Below are positions 9,653-20,736 of a stretch of DNA of 64,000 nucleotides, one piece after another. Under the pieces are notes generated by a model. It was not told where the DNA came from. It did no database searches and was given only the letters and a program-made list of their open reading frames with translations. The position numbers and the translations under genes are program-made. The DNA is from Shimia sp. Alg240-R146 (lineage in GTDB: Bacteria; Pseudomonadota; Alphaproteobacteria; Rhodobacterales; Rhodobacteraceae), in contig NZ_CAMZOK010000002.1 in assembly GCF_947331465.1 (NCBI RefSeq), positions 496,001 through 560,000 of the forward strand, in the 5' to 3' direction. The stretch's first letter is position 1. The number at the start of each line of letters is the position of its first letter.

Positions 9653-9793
9653 TTAATTCGGGTCCTTTGCACTGCTCGACTATCTCTTTACCACGACAGG
9701 AAAGTCGAAACGTGACCGATTCTGTGCAACGCAGGGTATCATTTTGGGGCCAAATTGTGACGTGGCCAACGAGTTGAGGTAAAAACAGGGGCA

Positions 9794-10474
9794 ATGACGG
9801 GTATTGTAAAGAGCGCGGAGCCAATGACCCTCGTGGGGGCGGGTTCGTTAACCAAGTTGGATGTAATGCAGGCCACAAACCTGGCGCCAGGCGTTGTGGC
9901 GGCCGACGGCGGCGCGGCGCATTGTGTGTCTTTTGGTCTCGATCCTGAGGCGGTGATCGGCGATTTTGACTCGCTGAGCGATGACGTGCGCCGAGCAATT
10001 CCCGCGGCCAAGCTGCACCAGATCACAGAACAAGAAACCACGGATTTCGACAAAACGCTGCGATCTGTGGATGCGCCTTTGGTAGTCGGGATCGGATTTG
10101 GTGGTGCGCGCGTGGATCATCATCTGGCGGCCTTTAACACGTTGGTGCGGCAAGCGGATCGAAGGTGTGTGTTGCTGGGCGGCGAAGATGTGGTCTTTGC
10201 GGCGCCGCCCGAACTGACGCTGAGAGTTGCCGCCGGAACGCGTGTGTCGCTGTTTCCAATGGCGCGTGTGACAGGACGATCTGAGGGGCTTTTATGGCCC
10301 ATAGATGGGCTCGTATTGGCACCCGACGGGCGCGTTGGCACGTCCAACACGGCAAACGGAGACGTCTGGTTGCGGATGGAGGCACCGGGTATGCTGGTGA
10401 TCCTGCCGCGTGATAGTTTGGCTGAGGCGGTCAGGGCGCTTCTTGCGGTTGACGCAACATGGCCCGCTCTCTGA
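9794..10474 (+). CDS. thiN: Thiamine diphosphokinase
   Basis: This kinase phosphorylates thiamine directly to thiamine diphosphate. The 226-residue product has the family order: a VVAADGGAAH loop, the AVIGDFDSL metal-binding motif, a TEQETTDFDKTL substrate motif, then GFGGARVDHHLAAFN. The C-terminal beta-sandwich runs from about residue 150. An AGGGG Shine-Dalgarno precedes the ATG at 9794. No TPP riboswitch is recognisable upstream. Its 3' end overlaps the convergent DMT transporter gene by 44 bases. Confidence 0.93.
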   Translation: MTGIVKSAEPMTLVGAGSLTKLDVMQATNLAPGVVAADGGAAHCVSFGLDPEAVIGDFDSLSDDVRRAIPAAKLHQITEQETTDFDKTLRSVDAPLVVGIGFGGARVDHHLAAFNTLVRQADRRCVLLGGEDVVFAAPPELTLRVAAGTRVSLFPMARVTGRSEGLLWPIDGLVLAPDGRVGTSNTANGDVWLRMEAPGMLVILPRDSLAEAVRALLAVDATWPAL

Positions 10475-11354
10475 GCACAACATAGAGACCGGCCGCCATG
10501 GTGACGCAGATGCCAAGGGCGGCAAGGCCGTTGGGCAGGTCATTGAAGACAATCCAGCCCACAAAGGCGGCCAGCGGGATTTCGATATATTGCATCGGAG
10601 CGAGCGTGGTGGACGGCGCGTAACGCAGTGACCATGTCATAAAGAGATGCGCGACGGTGCCAGCGATCCCGATCGCCAGTAGCAGCCAGACAACGTGGCC
10701 CTGCGGCAGGATGAGGCCGAGGTCGGCGATCCCGGTGCTTGGACCGACCCAAAGCAGAGGGGCGAGCAACACACAAGCGATCACACCCGAGACCGCCTGA
10801 AGCGAAATCGGATCGGTGTCTTTGGCGATCTTGCGGGTGAGCAGCATGAAGAACGCAAAGATAAACGCCACGGCAAGAGGAAGAAGCGCAGGCGCGCCTA
10901 CTTTGGCAAAACTGGGTTGAATCACCATGAGCGTGCCAATGAATCCGACAATACAGGCGAGGATGCGGCGCAGGCCGACCTCTTCGTGCAGGACAAATTT
11001 GCCAAGGATCAACATAATGAACGGCATGACAAAGGCGATCGCCACCGCGTCTGCCAGCGGCAGGTACCGTAGGGCGGTAAACATGCACGCAATGCCCAAG
11101 ATGTGCAGGACTGTGCGCCAGAACACGAGATGCAGCACGCGTGACGGCATGCGCCAATGCCTTTTGGTGGCGACCACGATGGGGATCAGAATGGCGGCCT
11201 GAAGAACAAACCGCACAGCCACCAGCTGGGCCATCGGCATCTGCGTGGACAGGAGTTTGGCCAGCGCATCACCAATGGGGGCCATGACGCAAAACCCCAA
11301 CATCAGCAAAATGCCAAGCAGTGGCCGGTCCTGCGTAGGTGAATGTTCATTCAT
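10431..11354 (-). CDS. DMT superfamily (EamA) permease
   Basis: The 307-residue product has about ten hydrophobic helices in two EamA repeats (about 10-145 and 160-295). It shows the usual internal features, MPMAQLVAVRFVLQAA in the first repeat and LRYAPSTTLAPMQYIEIPLAA in the second. Such proteins export or exchange metabolites across the inner membrane; substrates cannot be read from sequence. It starts at the ATG at 11354 and stops inside the 3' end of thiN on the other strand. It appears to be a single-gene unit. Confidence 0.9.
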   Translation of the reverse strand: MNEHSPTQDRPLLGILLMLGFCVMAPIGDALAKLLSTQMPMAQLVAVRFVLQAAILIPIVVATKRHWRMPSRVLHLVFWRTVLHILGIACMFTALRYLPLADAVAIAFVMPFIMLILGKFVLHEEVGLRRILACIVGFIGTLMVIQPSFAKVGAPALLPLAVAFIFAFFMLLTRKIAKDTDPISLQAVSGVIACVLLAPLLWVGPSTGIADLGLILPQGHVVWLLLAIGIAGTVAHLFMTWSLRYAPSTTLAPMQYIEIPLAAFVGWIVFNDLPNGLAALGICVTMAAGLYVVLRERAMLRQPQEAP

Positions 11355-11401
11355 TCCGGCAGGCTAGGCGTGGGTGAGGAGAATGGCAATTGCATTGGCG
11401 C

Positions 11402-11434
11402 AAAAAAAAGCGGGCCAGCGAAGACGCCGGCCCG
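11402..11434 (-). terminator. Rho-independent terminator after acs
   Basis: Minus-strand reading gives a GC-rich stem (11411-11420 with 11425-11434, one mismatch) followed directly by GC and a run of eight T. It lies 45 bases past the acs stop and marks the end of the transporter-acs unit. Confidence 0.88.
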
Positions 11435-11478
11435 ACAGGGAGTGGGTTCGGGCAAATTGGAGAGCCCGAACCGGGGAA

Positions 11479-13425
<1,947 letters not shown>

Positions 13426-13465
13426 AAGTGGACCTCGTGAATTCGTGTTTGAGGCGAGGGTAGGC

Positions 13466-13503
13466 GGCTGCGCCGGACTGTCAATCCGACCTTGGGCGCA
13501 GCC
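13466..13503. other. Hairpin between livF and acs
   Basis: A perfect 9-bp inverted repeat (GGCTGCGCC at 13466-13474 with GGCGCAGCC at 13495-13503) flanks a 20-base loop. On the minus strand no T run follows, so it is not a standard terminator. It may be a processing or stability element that sets the ratio of acs to transporter mRNA. The role is inference. Confidence 0.5.
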
Positions 13504-13518
13504 AGCGGTTTTTTGCGA

Positions 13519-14274
13519 TCAGATCGCCAGATATTCCGCACGCAGTTCTGCGTTTTGCAGCACTTCGTCAGCCGCACCGTCAAAAACCACGGAGCCGGTG
13601 TCAAGGATCACCGCACGGTCCGCCAGTTCGAGGGCCCGAACAGCGTTTTGTTCGACGATCACTGTGGTGATGCCCTGTTCCTTGATGATGCGCAGAGTCT
13701 TTTCGATCTCGTCCACGATCACCGGCGCGAGGCCTTCATAAGGTTCATCCAGCAAGAGCACTTTGATGTCGCGCGCAAGAGCGCGGGCGATAGACAACAT
13801 CTGCTGCTCGCCACCCGAAAGCGTGATGCCTTCTTGTTTGCGGCGCTCGCCCAATCGGGGGAAAAGGTCGTAAAGCCGTTCGATCGACCAACCAATAGGC
13901 GGGGCGATCTGGGCCAGTTGCAGGTTTTCCTCGACGGTCAGGCCCGGGATAATGCGACGGTCTTCTGGCACAAGGCCAATGCCGGCGGCTGCTGCCTCGT
14001 GGCTTTTCATCAGGTGAAGCGGCTGGTGGTCCAGCCAGATTTCGCCATGGGTGACCTGCGGGTCGTCCATCCGCGCAATAGAACGCAGCGTGGATGTTTT
14101 GCCCGCGCCGTTGCGGCCAAGAAGCGCAAGGATTTCGCCTTCGTGTACGTTGAACGAGATGTTCTGCACAATGAAGCTTTCGCCATAGTAGCTTTCCATG
14201 TCCCAGATCGACAGGAAGGCGGGGGCGGTTTCAGCCAGATTGCGGCCTTTGGAAAAGTCGGGTTTGACGTTCAT
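13519..14274 (-). CDS. livF: Branched-chain amino acid-type ABC transporter ATPase (LivF-like)
   Basis: The 251-residue ATPase has Walker A LLGRNGAGKTSTL, signature LSGGEQQMLSIARAL and Walker B VLLLDEPYEGLAP, with the EGLAP variation typical of LivF. It starts 17 bases after livG. With LivG it would energise uptake through LivHM. The N-terminus carries about 25 extra residues (MNVKPDFSKGRNLAETAPAF) before the domain. The substrate of the system is not determined by sequence: LivF-type ATPases serve amino acids, urea, amides and carboxylates. Confidence 0.9.
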   Translation of the reverse strand: MNVKPDFSKGRNLAETAPAFLSIWDMESYYGESFIVQNISFNVHEGEILALLGRNGAGKTSTLRSIARMDDPQVTHGEIWLDHQPLHLMKSHEAAAAGIGLVPEDRRIIPGLTVEENLQLAQIAPPIGWSIERLYDLFPRLGERRKQEGITLSGGEQQMLSIARALARDIKVLLLDEPYEGLAPVIVDEIEKTLRIIKEQGITTVIVEQNAVRALELADRAVILDTGSVVFDGAADEVLQNAELRAEYLAI

Positions 14275-14291
14275 TAGAAATCTCCTCCCGT

Positions 14292-15053
14292 TTATGCCAC
14301 TTGGGTCTCGCCAAGGTAGGCTTCGCGCACCTTGGGATGACCTTTGATGTTTTCGGGGGTGTCCTCGACCAGAGGTGTACCCTGAGCCAGAACGGTGATG
14401 CGCTGCGCCAGCGAGAAGACGACGTGCATGTCGTGTTCAATGATGGCGATGGTGATGTCGCGCTCATCGCTGATCTGTTTGAGCAGGTCGATTGTGTTGT
14501 TGGTGTCTGCCCGTGCCATACCGGCAGTGGGTTCGTCCAACAGCAGCAAGCGTGGTTCCTGTGCGAGACACATGCCAATTTCCATCCGGCGCTTGTCCCC
14601 GCGTGACATGGAGTCGGCATGCATGTGCCGCTTGTCGATCATGTTCATGTCTTCAAGCATTGCCTCGGCTTTCTCCACGATGTCCTTTTCGTTCATCATG
14701 TTTTCGAGGGCGTGCAAGCGAAACGAGCCATCGCGAGAGGCGAAACACGGGATCATCATGTTTTCCATCACCGAGAGATCGCCAAAGATCTCAGGGGTTT
14801 GGAACACGCGGGAAATGCCCATCTGGTTGATTTCGTGGGGGCTGCGGCCCAGCACCGACTGGCCGTCAAACATAACAGAGCCGGTGTCCGGGATCAGTTT
14901 ACCCACAAGGCAGTTGAGCAGGGTGGATTTCCCGGCCCCGTTGGGGCCGATGATTGCGTGTACGCTGTTTTCTGCGACCGAGAGGTTCACGTCACCGAGG
15001 GCCTGAAGACCACCGAACCGCTTGCCTACGTCTTTGACTTCGAGAATTCCCAT
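14292..15053 (-). CDS. livG: Branched-chain amino acid-type ABC transporter ATPase (LivG-like)
   Basis: The 253-residue ATPase starts MGILEVKDVGKRFGGLQAL and has Walker A IIGPNGAGKSTLLN, Walker B LLLLDEPTAGMA and a C-terminal LivG extension. Its signature motif reads MSRGDKRRMEIGMCL, where the common LSGG is replaced by SRGD. The same change occurs in a subset of LivG-type proteins and probably does not abolish function. It lies 12 bases after livM in the same operon. Confidence 0.9.
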   Translation of the reverse strand: MGILEVKDVGKRFGGLQALGDVNLSVAENSVHAIIGPNGAGKSTLLNCLVGKLIPDTGSVMFDGQSVLGRSPHEINQMGISRVFQTPEIFGDLSVMENMMIPCFASRDGSFRLHALENMMNEKDIVEKAEAMLEDMNMIDKRHMHADSMSRGDKRRMEIGMCLAQEPRLLLLDEPTAGMARADTNNTIDLLKQISDERDITIAIIEHDMHVVFSLAQRITVLAQGTPLVEDTPENIKGHPKVREAYLGETQVA

Positions 15054-15065
15054 CTGTCAGTCTCC

Positions 15066-16265
15066 TTATTCTGCGGGTTCAGTGGTTGCGGAAGAGTCGT
15101 CAGACTTGCCGCGGGACTTGATCCATTTGCCGAGACGTTGACCGCCTTCAACAAGACCACCGGGGAGGAAGACAACAACGAGCATGAAGAGAATGCCCAA
15201 AGTCAGGTGCCAGCCTTTGCCGATGAAGGGGTGGATGATGAAGACAACAAAGTCTTCGATGCCGTCCGGAAGGAAGGCGAACCATTGGTGCAGGATTGTG
15301 TCGTTGATTTTGGAGAAGATGTTCTCAAAGTATTTGATGAAGCCTGCGCCAAGTACAGGTCCGATCAAGGTGCCCGTGCCGCCGAGGATTGTCATCAAAA
15401 CAACTTCGCCAGACGCCGTCCACTGCATACGCTCTGCACCCGCAAGAGGGTCCATCGCGGCCATCAGACCACCGGCGAGACCGGCATACATACCGGAGAT
15501 CACGAAAGCAGCCAGAGTGTGCGGGCGCGGGTTCAAACCGGTGTAAGACATACGTGTCTGGTTGGATTTGATCGCGCGCAGCATCATGCCAAACGGAGAG
15601 CGGAAAATGCGGATCGACAGATAGAACGCGAGGATCATCACGATGGCACAGAGATAGTAACCGGCGTTGAAGTCAAAGCTCCAGGCGCCGAAGTTCATCG
15701 TGTGCGTGCTGTTCATGTAAATCCCAAAGAAATGCGGGAAGTCTTGCATGTTCTCGCCGTGGAAGATCTGCGGATCGTTCTTGTAAACCTGCAGGCCGGT
15801 TTCCCCGTTGGTGAGGTTGAACTTCGGGTTTGAGAGCACCGAGTAGGCCAGCGCGAACGACATTTGCGCAAAGGCCAGTGTCAGGATCGAGAAGTAGATG
15901 CCCGAGCGGCGCAGAGAAACGTATCCGATCAGCACCGAGAACAACCCCGCCACAATGATCGCCAATCCAATGGCCGGCACTACGTTGTAGCTCAGCAGTT
16001 TGAACATCCAAACCGCGGCGTAAGATCCGACACCCAGAAAGGCTGCGTGGCCGAAGCTGAGGTAGCCGGTGAGGCCGAAGAGGATGTTGAACCCGATGGC
16101 AAAGATGCCAAAGATGATGAAGCGCTGCATCAGGTCCGGATAGCCCGCGTTAAACTGCGCCATGGCGCTGTCGGCGGGGAAAGGGTTCAGGATGAAGGGT
16201 GCGAACAAGGTCAGCACCGCAACGATCGCAAGAAGTGTGAGGTCGTTTTTGTTGAGTCCAAGCAT
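15066..16265 (-). CDS. livM: Branched-chain amino acid-type ABC transporter permease (LivM-like)
   Basis: The 399-residue permease has about ten membrane helices. It carries the LivM motif [18 protein letters not shown] near residue 70 and a coupling region [24 protein letters not shown] near residue 230. A periplasmic insertion of about 60 residues (about 155-215, with [21 protein letters not shown]) is longer than in amino-acid LivM proteins and may reflect another substrate. It follows livH with a 3-base gap. Confidence 0.9.
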   Translation of the reverse strand: MLGLNKNDLTLLAIVAVLTLFAPFILNPFPADSAMAQFNAGYPDLMQRFIIFGIFAIGFNILFGLTGYLSFGHAAFLGVGSYAAVWMFKLLSYNVVPAIGLAIIVAGLFSVLIGYVSLRRSGIYFSILTLAFAQMSFALAYSVLSNPKFNLTNGETGLQVYKNDPQIFHGENMQDFPHFFGIYMNSTHTMNFGAWSFDFNAGYYLCAIVMILAFYLSIRIFRSPFGMMLRAIKSNQTRMSYTGLNPRPHTLAAFVISGMYAGLAGGLMAAMDPLAGAERMQWTASGEVVLMTILGGTGTLIGPVLGAGFIKYFENIFSKINDTILHQWFAFLPDGIEDFVVFIIHPFIGKGWHLTLGILFMLVVVFLPGGLVEGGQRLGKWIKSRGKSDDSSATTEPAE

Positions 16266-16268
16266 GTC

Positions 16269-17291
16269 TTATTCCTCCATCACGCCTTTGCGGCCCATGA
16301 GCCCGCGTGGACGGGTCAGCAGCACGATGATCGCGACAAGGTAGATGATGATTTGGTTGATGCCGGGCAGGGTGGTGGTCGCCCAGGTCGTAGAGGCGAA
16401 GCTTTCCAGAATGCCCAGCATGAAGCCGGCCAGCACGGCGCCTGGAAGGCTGCCCATGCCACCAACCACAACCACCACGAAGCTCAGCACAAGAAAGTCC
16501 ATGCCCATGTGATAGTTTGGCGGGTTGATCGGCGCGTACATCACGCCAGCGAGGCCGGCCACACAGGCCGCGATCGCGAACATGACAGTAAAACGTTTGT
16601 CGATGTCGATGCCCAGCAGGCCCACGGTTTCGCGGTCAGCCATACCGGCTCGCACGACCATGCCGAAGGTGGTGAATTGCAGGAAGGAAAACACTCCGGC
16701 GATCACCAGCGCGGCAAAGCAGAAGTAGACAATGCGCCAATTCGGGTAAGGCAGATCGAGACCAAACCATGCGCCGAGGTTAGACACGCCCATCAGAGCA
16801 TCCGGTGGCGGTGTCTGGATCGGGTTGGCGCCGAAATAGTATTTCACGATTTCCTGCAAAACGATGGCAAGGCCGAAGGTCACGAGGATCTGGTCGGCGT
16901 GCTCACGCTTGTAGAAGTGTTTGATAAGTCCGCGTTCCATGATCAGACCCACAAGGATCATCACCGGAATTGCCAGAAGGATCGATAGCGGCACGGACCA
17001 GTCGATGATTGAGGCGCCGAGTTCGGGGCCGAACCAGCTTTCGACATAGGGGGTTTCCACTTTGAGTGGATTGCCGAGAAAGTCCTTTTGGGTTTCGTCG
17101 ATCGTCACATAGCTGAACTTTAGCAGCTTGGAGAGCGACACGGCACAGAAGGCGCCAATCATGAACAGCGCCCCATGCGCAAAGTTCACGACGCCCAATG
17201 TGCCGAAAATGAGAGTAAGCCCGAGCGCGATCAGCGCATAGGCAGAGCCCTTATCGAGCCCGTTCAGGATCTGCAGGATTAATGCGTCCAT
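16269..17291 (-). CDS. livH: Branched-chain amino acid-type ABC transporter permease (LivH-like)
   Basis: The 340-residue permease starts MDALILQILNGLDKGSAYALIALGLTLIFG and carries the LivH signature VVNFAHGALFMIGAF, then a coupling segment TFGMVVRAGMADRETVGLLGID. About eight helices are predicted by eye. A roughly 50-residue insertion between helices 2 and 3 (KFSYVTIDETQKDFLGNPLKVE) is not usual in amino-acid LivH. It lies 117 bases after livK, with a hairpin between them. Confidence 0.9.
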   Translation of the reverse strand: MDALILQILNGLDKGSAYALIALGLTLIFGTLGVVNFAHGALFMIGAFCAVSLSKLLKFSYVTIDETQKDFLGNPLKVETPYVESWFGPELGASIIDWSVPLSILLAIPVMILVGLIMERGLIKHFYKREHADQILVTFGLAIVLQEIVKYYFGANPIQTPPPDALMGVSNLGAWFGLDLPYPNWRIVYFCFAALVIAGVFSFLQFTTFGMVVRAGMADRETVGLLGIDIDKRFTVMFAIAACVAGLAGVMYAPINPPNYHMGMDFLVLSFVVVVVGGMGSLPGAVLAGFMLGILESFASTTWATTTLPGINQIIIYLVAIIVLLTRPRGLMGRKGVMEE

Positions 17292-17365
17292 TGTCTTCGA
17301 CCTGTTGATTGTGAAAGCTGCCTGCGCTGCGCGCGGCGGAGTGGCGGCGCCAGTTAAAGGCAGGA

Positions 17366-17390
17366 CCGGTCGCGCAATATGCGCGACCGG
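17366..17390. other. Intercistronic hairpin between livK and livH
   Basis: A perfect 10-bp inverted repeat (CCGGTCGCGC at 17366-17375, GCGCGACCGG at 17381-17390) with a 5-base loop lies just after the binding-protein gene. There is no T run on the minus strand. Such stem-loops often stabilise the upstream binding-protein mRNA so that it is made in excess over the membrane parts. That role is inferred. Confidence 0.7.
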
Positions 17391-17408
17391 CTGTCTTTTG
17401 GGTTGCGC

Positions 17409-18761
17409 TTATGCGCCTGAGTTACAGGTGCCCAGAGTTGCTTCGTCGCCACCAAACATTGGGTGGTTAGGAGCGTAGGTAACCTGGTCAGCAGGAGTAA
17501 CTTCAACGATTTCCAGCGTGTCATAGGCGTTGGTCGGGTTCTGCGCGCCGCGCACAACCAGAACGTCTTTGAAGCACTGGTGATCGTCTGCGCGGTACAG
17601 CGTTTTGCCGTTGCCCAGACCGTCAAATTCGAAGTTCTCCAGAGCCGCTGCAACACCACATGGGTCGAACGTGCCCGCACGCTCACATGCGTCAGCATAG
17701 AGCAGAACCTGAGCGTAGCAGGTTTGTGCCGAGTTGGATGGCGGCTTGCCATACTTCTCGCCGAACGACTTGACGAACTGCTTGGAACCTTCGTTCTGCA
17801 GCTGCCAGTTGTAGTTCATGGAACCAAGAACGCCTTTGATGTTCTCGCCCGCACCAGCGGCCATCAGCTCGGAGTAAAGTGGAACAACAATTTTGAAGTC
17901 TTTGCCGTTCACGACTTTGTCGAGCAGACCAAACTGAACCGCGTTGGTCAGCGAGTTGATCATGTTCCCGCCGTAGTGGTTCAGAACCAGAGTATCGGCA
18001 CCGGAGTTCAGGATTGGCGCGATGTAGGACGAGAAGTCCGTGGAGGCCAGAGGCGTTTTCACTGTGTTTACAGTGTTCCAGCCCAGAGCTTCGGTGGACG
18101 CGACGATCGACTCTTCCTGAGTCCAGCCCCAGTTGTAGTCAGCAGTCAGGTGATACGCGTTACGGTCGTTGCCCATCTCTTTGGCCAGAACGGGCGCGAG
18201 TGCGGCACCGGACATGTAGGCGTTAAAGAAGTGACGGAAACCGTTTGCTTTGCGGTCTTTACCAGTGGTGTCGTTGGCGTGGGTCAGACCCGCCATAAAG
18301 ATCACGCCAGCTTCCTGGCAGAGACCCTGAACAGCCACAGCAACGCCCGAGGAAGAGCCGCCGTTGATCATTACAGCGCCGTCTTTTTCGATCATCGACT
18401 TGGCGGATGCGCGAGCAGCGTCCGACTTGGTCTGAGTATCGCCTGTGACGAACTCGACTTTTTTGCCGAGGATGCCGTTGCCCTTGAGAGCTTTGGACGA
18501 GAATGTGTTCAGGCAGCCGCCGTCACCCATGCCATTCAGGTGCTCAACAGCCAGCTGCTGTGCCAGCAACTCGTCGTTGCCTTCGTCAGCATAGGGGCCG
18601 GTCTGGGGCACGTTGAAGCCCAGAGTAACGGTCGAACCGGTGGGTTCGTTTGTGTAGGCCGCAGCGGACTGAGCCGTAAAGATGGTCGGAAGCGCAACGC
18701 CGGCACCTGCAACGGCACCGGTCTTCAGCACACCACGACGTGTGTAATTGGTTTTGGACAT
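17409..18761 (-). CDS. livK: ABC transporter substrate-binding protein (LivK-type, Tat signal)
   Basis: The 450-residue periplasmic protein starts MSKTNYTRRGVLKTGAVAGAGVALP, a twin-arginine (Tat) signal with TRRGVLK and a likely cleavage after AQSAAA. The mature part is a type I periplasmic binding protein (Peripla_BP_6): VTLGFNVPQTGPYADEGND at its start and INGGSSSGVAVAVQGLCQEAGV near residue 130. Tat export of a binding protein suggests folding before export. The ATG at 18761 was chosen because it begins the Tat signal; the longer frame to 18824 has no support. It is divergent from the ScfR-type regulator and shares its control region. Confidence 0.9.
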   Translation of the reverse strand: MSKTNYTRRGVLKTGAVAGAGVALPTIFTAQSAAAYTNEPTGSTVTLGFNVPQTGPYADEGNDELLAQQLAVEHLNGMGDGGCLNTFSSKALKGNGILGKKVEFVTGDTQTKSDAARASAKSMIEKDGAVMINGGSSSGVAVAVQGLCQEAGVIFMAGLTHANDTTGKDRKANGFRHFFNAYMSGAALAPVLAKEMGNDRNAYHLTADYNWGWTQEESIVASTEALGWNTVNTVKTPLASTDFSSYIAPILNSGADTLVLNHYGGNMINSLTNAVQFGLLDKVVNGKDFKIVVPLYSELMAAGAGENIKGVLGSMNYNWQLQNEGSKQFVKSFGEKYGKPPSNSAQTCYAQVLLYADACERAGTFDPCGVAAALENFEFDGLGNGKTLYRADDHQCFKDVLVVRGAQNPTNAYDTLEIVEVTPADQVTYAPNHPMFGGDEATLGTCNSGA

Positions 18762-18893
18762 GTAATCCTCCCGTTTCGTTTTCGCCGGCGTCAGGGCTCC
18801 TCTTCCCAAACGTTCGGCGCGCACTTATGTGCAAAATCATTATCGGTCGGAGTTCGAAAATTTCGCAACAACTGCTTTCAAAGACACAATTTT

Positions 18894-18939
18894 TTTGTAA
18901 AGTAATTCGCGAAGCCTTGCAGCAATTTGTAAACAAATT
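18894..18939. promoter_or_regulatory. Candidate ScfR operator between livK and the regulator gene
   Basis: The octamer TTTGTAAA occurs at 18894-18901 and 18926-18933. The second is part of a perfect inverted repeat AATTTG-TAAA-CAAATT (18924-18939). ScfR-type regulators such as RamB and PccR are known to bind TTTGCAAA-like elements, so these one-mismatch copies between the divergent genes are plausible operators. Function is inferred. Confidence 0.5.
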
Positions 18940-18983
18940 ATTCTGCAGCGCGGAAAGTGGTTGATTTACGCAAGGAAAAGTCC

Positions 18984-20276
18984 ATGGGGCGCGACACTTT
19001 GACAGGCAGTCGCATTCGCGAAAGGCGAGCGATGGCGGGCATGCGACAAGCCGAACTTGCGAAAGCCGTAGGGATTTCGGCGAGCTACCTCAATCTGATC
19101 GAACACAACCGTCGCAGAATCGGCGGTAAGCTGCTTGTTGATATTGCGACCGAACTTGGTGTGGAGGCGTCTTTGTTAAGCGAAGGTGCCGAGGCGGCGC
19201 TGATTGCGGCGCTGGGCGAAGCGGCAGCCGATGGGACGCAGGCAGGTGTGGAAGTGGACCGCGCCGACGAGTTTGCCGGTCGATTTCCGGGTTGGGCGGC
19301 GCTGATTGCGCAACAGCACAGCCGGATTGAAAACCTGGAACGCACGGCCGTGACGTTGACGGATCGATTGACCCATGACCCGCATTTGGCGACGTCTATG
19401 CACGAGATGCTGACAATGGTGACGGCCATCCGCTCGACCGCAGGAATTCTGGCAGAGCCGGGTGAGATCGAACCGGAGTGGCAGACGCGGTTCCATCGCA
19501 ACCTGAATGAGGACAGTCAGCGCTTGGCGGACAGCTCGCAGCAGTTGGTGGCGTATCTGGACAGAGCTGGCGACGCGGCGGCCAGCCTGACTTTGCCGAC
19601 GGAGGAAGTGGACGCGATGCTGTCGACGCACGGGTTTCGCTTTGACGACCTTGTGGACGCCAACGCCGCTGATGTGCGCAAGTTTGTACAGAACCAGCCG
19701 GAGCTGACGTCAGAACCTTCGCAAGACATGGCAATGACTGTGATCCGCCAGTTGTTGGATGACGCGCGGCGGTTGCCCGCGGCGCGGTTGGTGGCGCTGG
19801 TGGCAGAACTGGGGGCGGCGCCTGTAGAGATTGCCAACACAGCAGGCGTTCCTTTGGCGGTGGTGTTGCGGCGACTGGCGGCCTTTTCAGATGAGGTTTT
19901 GCCTGCGGCCTGTGGTCTTGTGATGTGCGACGGGGCGGGTACGTTGATGTTGCGCAAGGCAGTGGACGGGTTTCCAATGCCGCGGTTCTCGGCCGCATGT
20001 CCGAAATGGCCCTTGTTTCAAGCGCTGGCGCGGCCGATGCAGCCGTTGCGGCAGATACTTTCGGTCACTGGACGCGATGCCCGCAGTTTTGAGTGTTATG
20101 CGGTGGCCGACCCCATCGGCCCGATGCGCGTGGACGCGCCGCCGCTTTATCACAGTTATATGTTGATCATTCCGCAAGAGGCGCGGGCGAATGACGGGTA
20201 TGAGGTTGGATCCACTTGCCGGGTCTGTCCAAGTCAGGCATGTGAAGGGCGTCGGGAGCCGTCATTGCTGGCTTGA
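18984..20276 (+). CDS. Short-chain fatty acyl transcriptional regulator (ScfR/RamB type)
   Basis: The 430-residue product has an N-terminal XRE helix-turn-helix (about 10-65, QAELAKAVGISASYLNLIEHNRRRIGGKLL). A long central region follows, then a C-terminal DUF2083-type domain ending in a cysteine-rich CRVCPSQACEGRREP. This is the layout of short-chain fatty acyl regulators (RamB, PccR, MccR), which sense acyl-CoA esters and control acetate, glyoxylate or propionate genes. The ATG at 18984 (MGRDTLTGSRIRERR) begins the HTH domain. It is divergent from livK, in an acs neighbourhood that fits such control. The inducer is unknown. Confidence 0.88.
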   Translation: MGRDTLTGSRIRERRAMAGMRQAELAKAVGISASYLNLIEHNRRRIGGKLLVDIATELGVEASLLSEGAEAALIAALGEAAADGTQAGVEVDRADEFAGRFPGWAALIAQQHSRIENLERTAVTLTDRLTHDPHLATSMHEMLTMVTAIRSTAGILAEPGEIEPEWQTRFHRNLNEDSQRLADSSQQLVAYLDRAGDAAASLTLPTEEVDAMLSTHGFRFDDLVDANAADVRKFVQNQPELTSEPSQDMAMTVIRQLLDDARRLPAARLVALVAELGAAPVEIANTAGVPLAVVLRRLAAFSDEVLPAACGLVMCDGAGTLMLRKAVDGFPMPRFSAACPKWPLFQALARPMQPLRQILSVTGRDARSFECYAVADPIGPMRVDAPPLYHSYMLIIPQEARANDGYEVGSTCRVCPSQACEGRREPSLLA

Positions 20277-20367
20277 TTGCCATAAGACTGTAATTCTCCT
20301 TGGCTTTTCACTAGACCCCGCTAAGAATAGTCCGGCACTCATGAGACTTTCGGGGAGGGGAGGCTAC

Positions 20368-20736
20368 ATGGGCAAAAGCGTTCTTCTGATTGAAGACGAA
20401 CCCAATATCATCGAAGCGATCAGCTTCATCTTGTCCCGCGACGGCTGGTCCGTTGCAACCCACTCTAATGGGCACGATGCCGTTGGCGTTGTGGTCGAGA
20501 GCAGGCCGGACATTGTCATTTTGGACGTTATGCTGCCCGGCAAAACCGGTTACGAAATCCTGCGGGAGTTGCGTGAGGCGGAGGGGTTGGCTGATTTGCC
20601 GGTGCTGATGCTGACGGCCAAAGGGCAGGTTAAGGATCGGGAGATGGCGGAGCGCGCCGGCGCGAGCCGATTTATGACCAAACCGTTTTCCAATGCCGAA
20701 GTGCTGGAGGCGGTGCGCGATCTGGTGATCGGGTGA
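20368..20736 (+). CDS. Stand-alone response regulator receiver protein
   Basis: The 122-residue product is a single REC domain: LLIEDEPN holds the acidic pocket, VILDVMLPG the phosphoacceptor Asp, MLTAKG the conserved Thr, and MTKPF the conserved Lys. No output domain is attached. It must act on another protein, as CheY does, or pass phosphate on. The ATG at 20368 has a GGGGAGG Shine-Dalgarno; the longer frame from 20191 runs into the ScfR gene. Its stop overlaps the GTG start of the next gene, so it belongs to the operon with the symporter-type kinase. Confidence 0.93.
   Translation: MGKSVLLIEDEPNIIEAISFILSRDGWSVATHSNGHDAVGVVVESRPDIVILDVMLPGKTGYEILRELREAEGLADLPVLMLTAKGQVKDREMAERAGASRFMTKPFSNAEVLEAVRDLVIG

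Noticed and set aside
9653-9793. TPP riboswitch before thiN
   Set aside because: The region is short and I see no thi-box core (CTGAGA or ACCTGA); it reads as a simple divergent promoter region.
17463-18905. A 480-codon frame antisense to livK
   Set aside because: It is antisense to a clear binding protein with a Tat signal; no Shine-Dalgarno or family signal.
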